Positions 11,911 to 12,022 of a stretch of 12,022 bases of DNA are shown in pieces. A program made the translations under genes and the position numbers. Source of the DNA: CAYNND01 sp964398775 (GTDB taxonomy: Bacteria > Patescibacteriota > Minisyncoccia > Phycocordibacterales > UBA2100); contig CAYNND010000016.1 in the NCBI GenBank assembly GCA_964398775.1, positions 1-12,022 on the forward strand, written 5' to 3'. Below the pieces are notes generated by a model, which was given only the letters and a program-made list of their open reading frames with translations, was not told the DNA's origin and ran no database searches. The number at the start of each line of letters is the position of its first letter. The stretch's first letter is position 1.

Positions 11911-12022
11911 ATGGTAGATGTGGCGGCGCAATTTAAAGGTAAAAAAATTACAGTCATGGGTCTCGGGGTGCTTGGTCGCGCAGTCGGAGATGCTGCATAC
12001 CTTGCAGAGTGTGGGGCGGAGG
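11911..12022 (+). CDS. murD: UDP-N-acetylmuramoyl-L-alanine--D-glutamate ligase, 5' part
   Basis: The first 37 codons of a gene that continues beyond the window. MurD adds D-glutamate to UDP-MurNAc-L-Ala in the cytoplasm, using ATP, during peptidoglycan precursor synthesis. The visible segment FKGKKITVMGLGVLGRAVGD shows the N-terminal Rossmann-like glycine pattern (GLGVLG), followed by AAYLAECGAE, a form I associate with CPR MurD proteins. Only the nucleotide-binding start is seen, so another Mur ligase or a different Rossmann protein cannot be fully excluded. ATG 11911 is preceded by a -10 box and no Shine-Dalgarno site. Confidence 0.72.
   Translation, partial: MVDVAAQFKGKKITVMGLGVLGRAVGDAAYLAECGAE

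Overview
The window looks like part of a small bacterial genome from the Candidate Phyla Radiation (Patescibacteria), most likely Parcubacteria-like. I base this on a very divergent 16S rRNA with many compensated changes, a minimal gene style (stripped-down pyruvate kinase, tight gene overlaps, almost no Shine-Dalgarno sites), a secreted protein with a C-terminal peptidoglycan-binding domain, and a MurD start typical of that group. The lineage is inferred from memory of family sequences; no search was run.

Layout. 1-847: 3' half of a 16S rRNA gene. 848-1270: spacer with a 9-bp hairpin, then a 100-N scaffold gap flanked by an exact 55-bp duplicate, then a strong terminator; no 23S or 5S is visible. 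1272-1539: a small self-contained transcription unit encoding a 57-residue Trp-rich protein. 1627-5285: a tightly packed operon of D-2-hydroxyacid dehydrogenase, phosphoglycerate mutase-like protein, single-domain pyruvate kinase and enolase. 5308-5624: a second small unit (66 residues) ending in a UUCG-loop terminator. 5670-7765: a two-gene secretion operon, a peptidoglycan-binding protein followed by a TIM-barrel/GH114-like protein with a Pro/Gln linker and C-terminal beta domain. 7762-8276, minus strand: a GFA-family zinc protein and tRNA-Ile(GAU). 8405-9838: two tandem HD-domain paralogues. 9868-10583, minus strand: an anchored extracytoplasmic protein with its terminator. 10604-10928: a probable small minus-strand transcription unit and a 43-bp imperfect direct repeat. 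10985-11575: a three-TM membrane protein. 11635-11849: a partly duplicated and then complete tRNA-Leu(CAG). 11911-end: start of murD.

How the genes fit together. The four-gene operon covers 3-phosphoglycerate to pyruvate (mutase, enolase, pyruvate kinase) plus an NADH-dependent 2-oxoacid reductase that could re-oxidise NADH, as expected for a fermentative, reduced-genome cell. The secreted pair and murD concern the envelope.

The strongest signal is translational. The 16S tail aligns without gaps to the normal 3' end but carries UUUCC where the anti-Shine-Dalgarno CCUCC should be. No main gene has a Shine-Dalgarno site, and several have a -10 box only 6-8 nt before the ATG, the geometry expected of leaderless mRNAs. 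The 16S also shows an apparently compensatory swap of the 921-1396 neck base pair.
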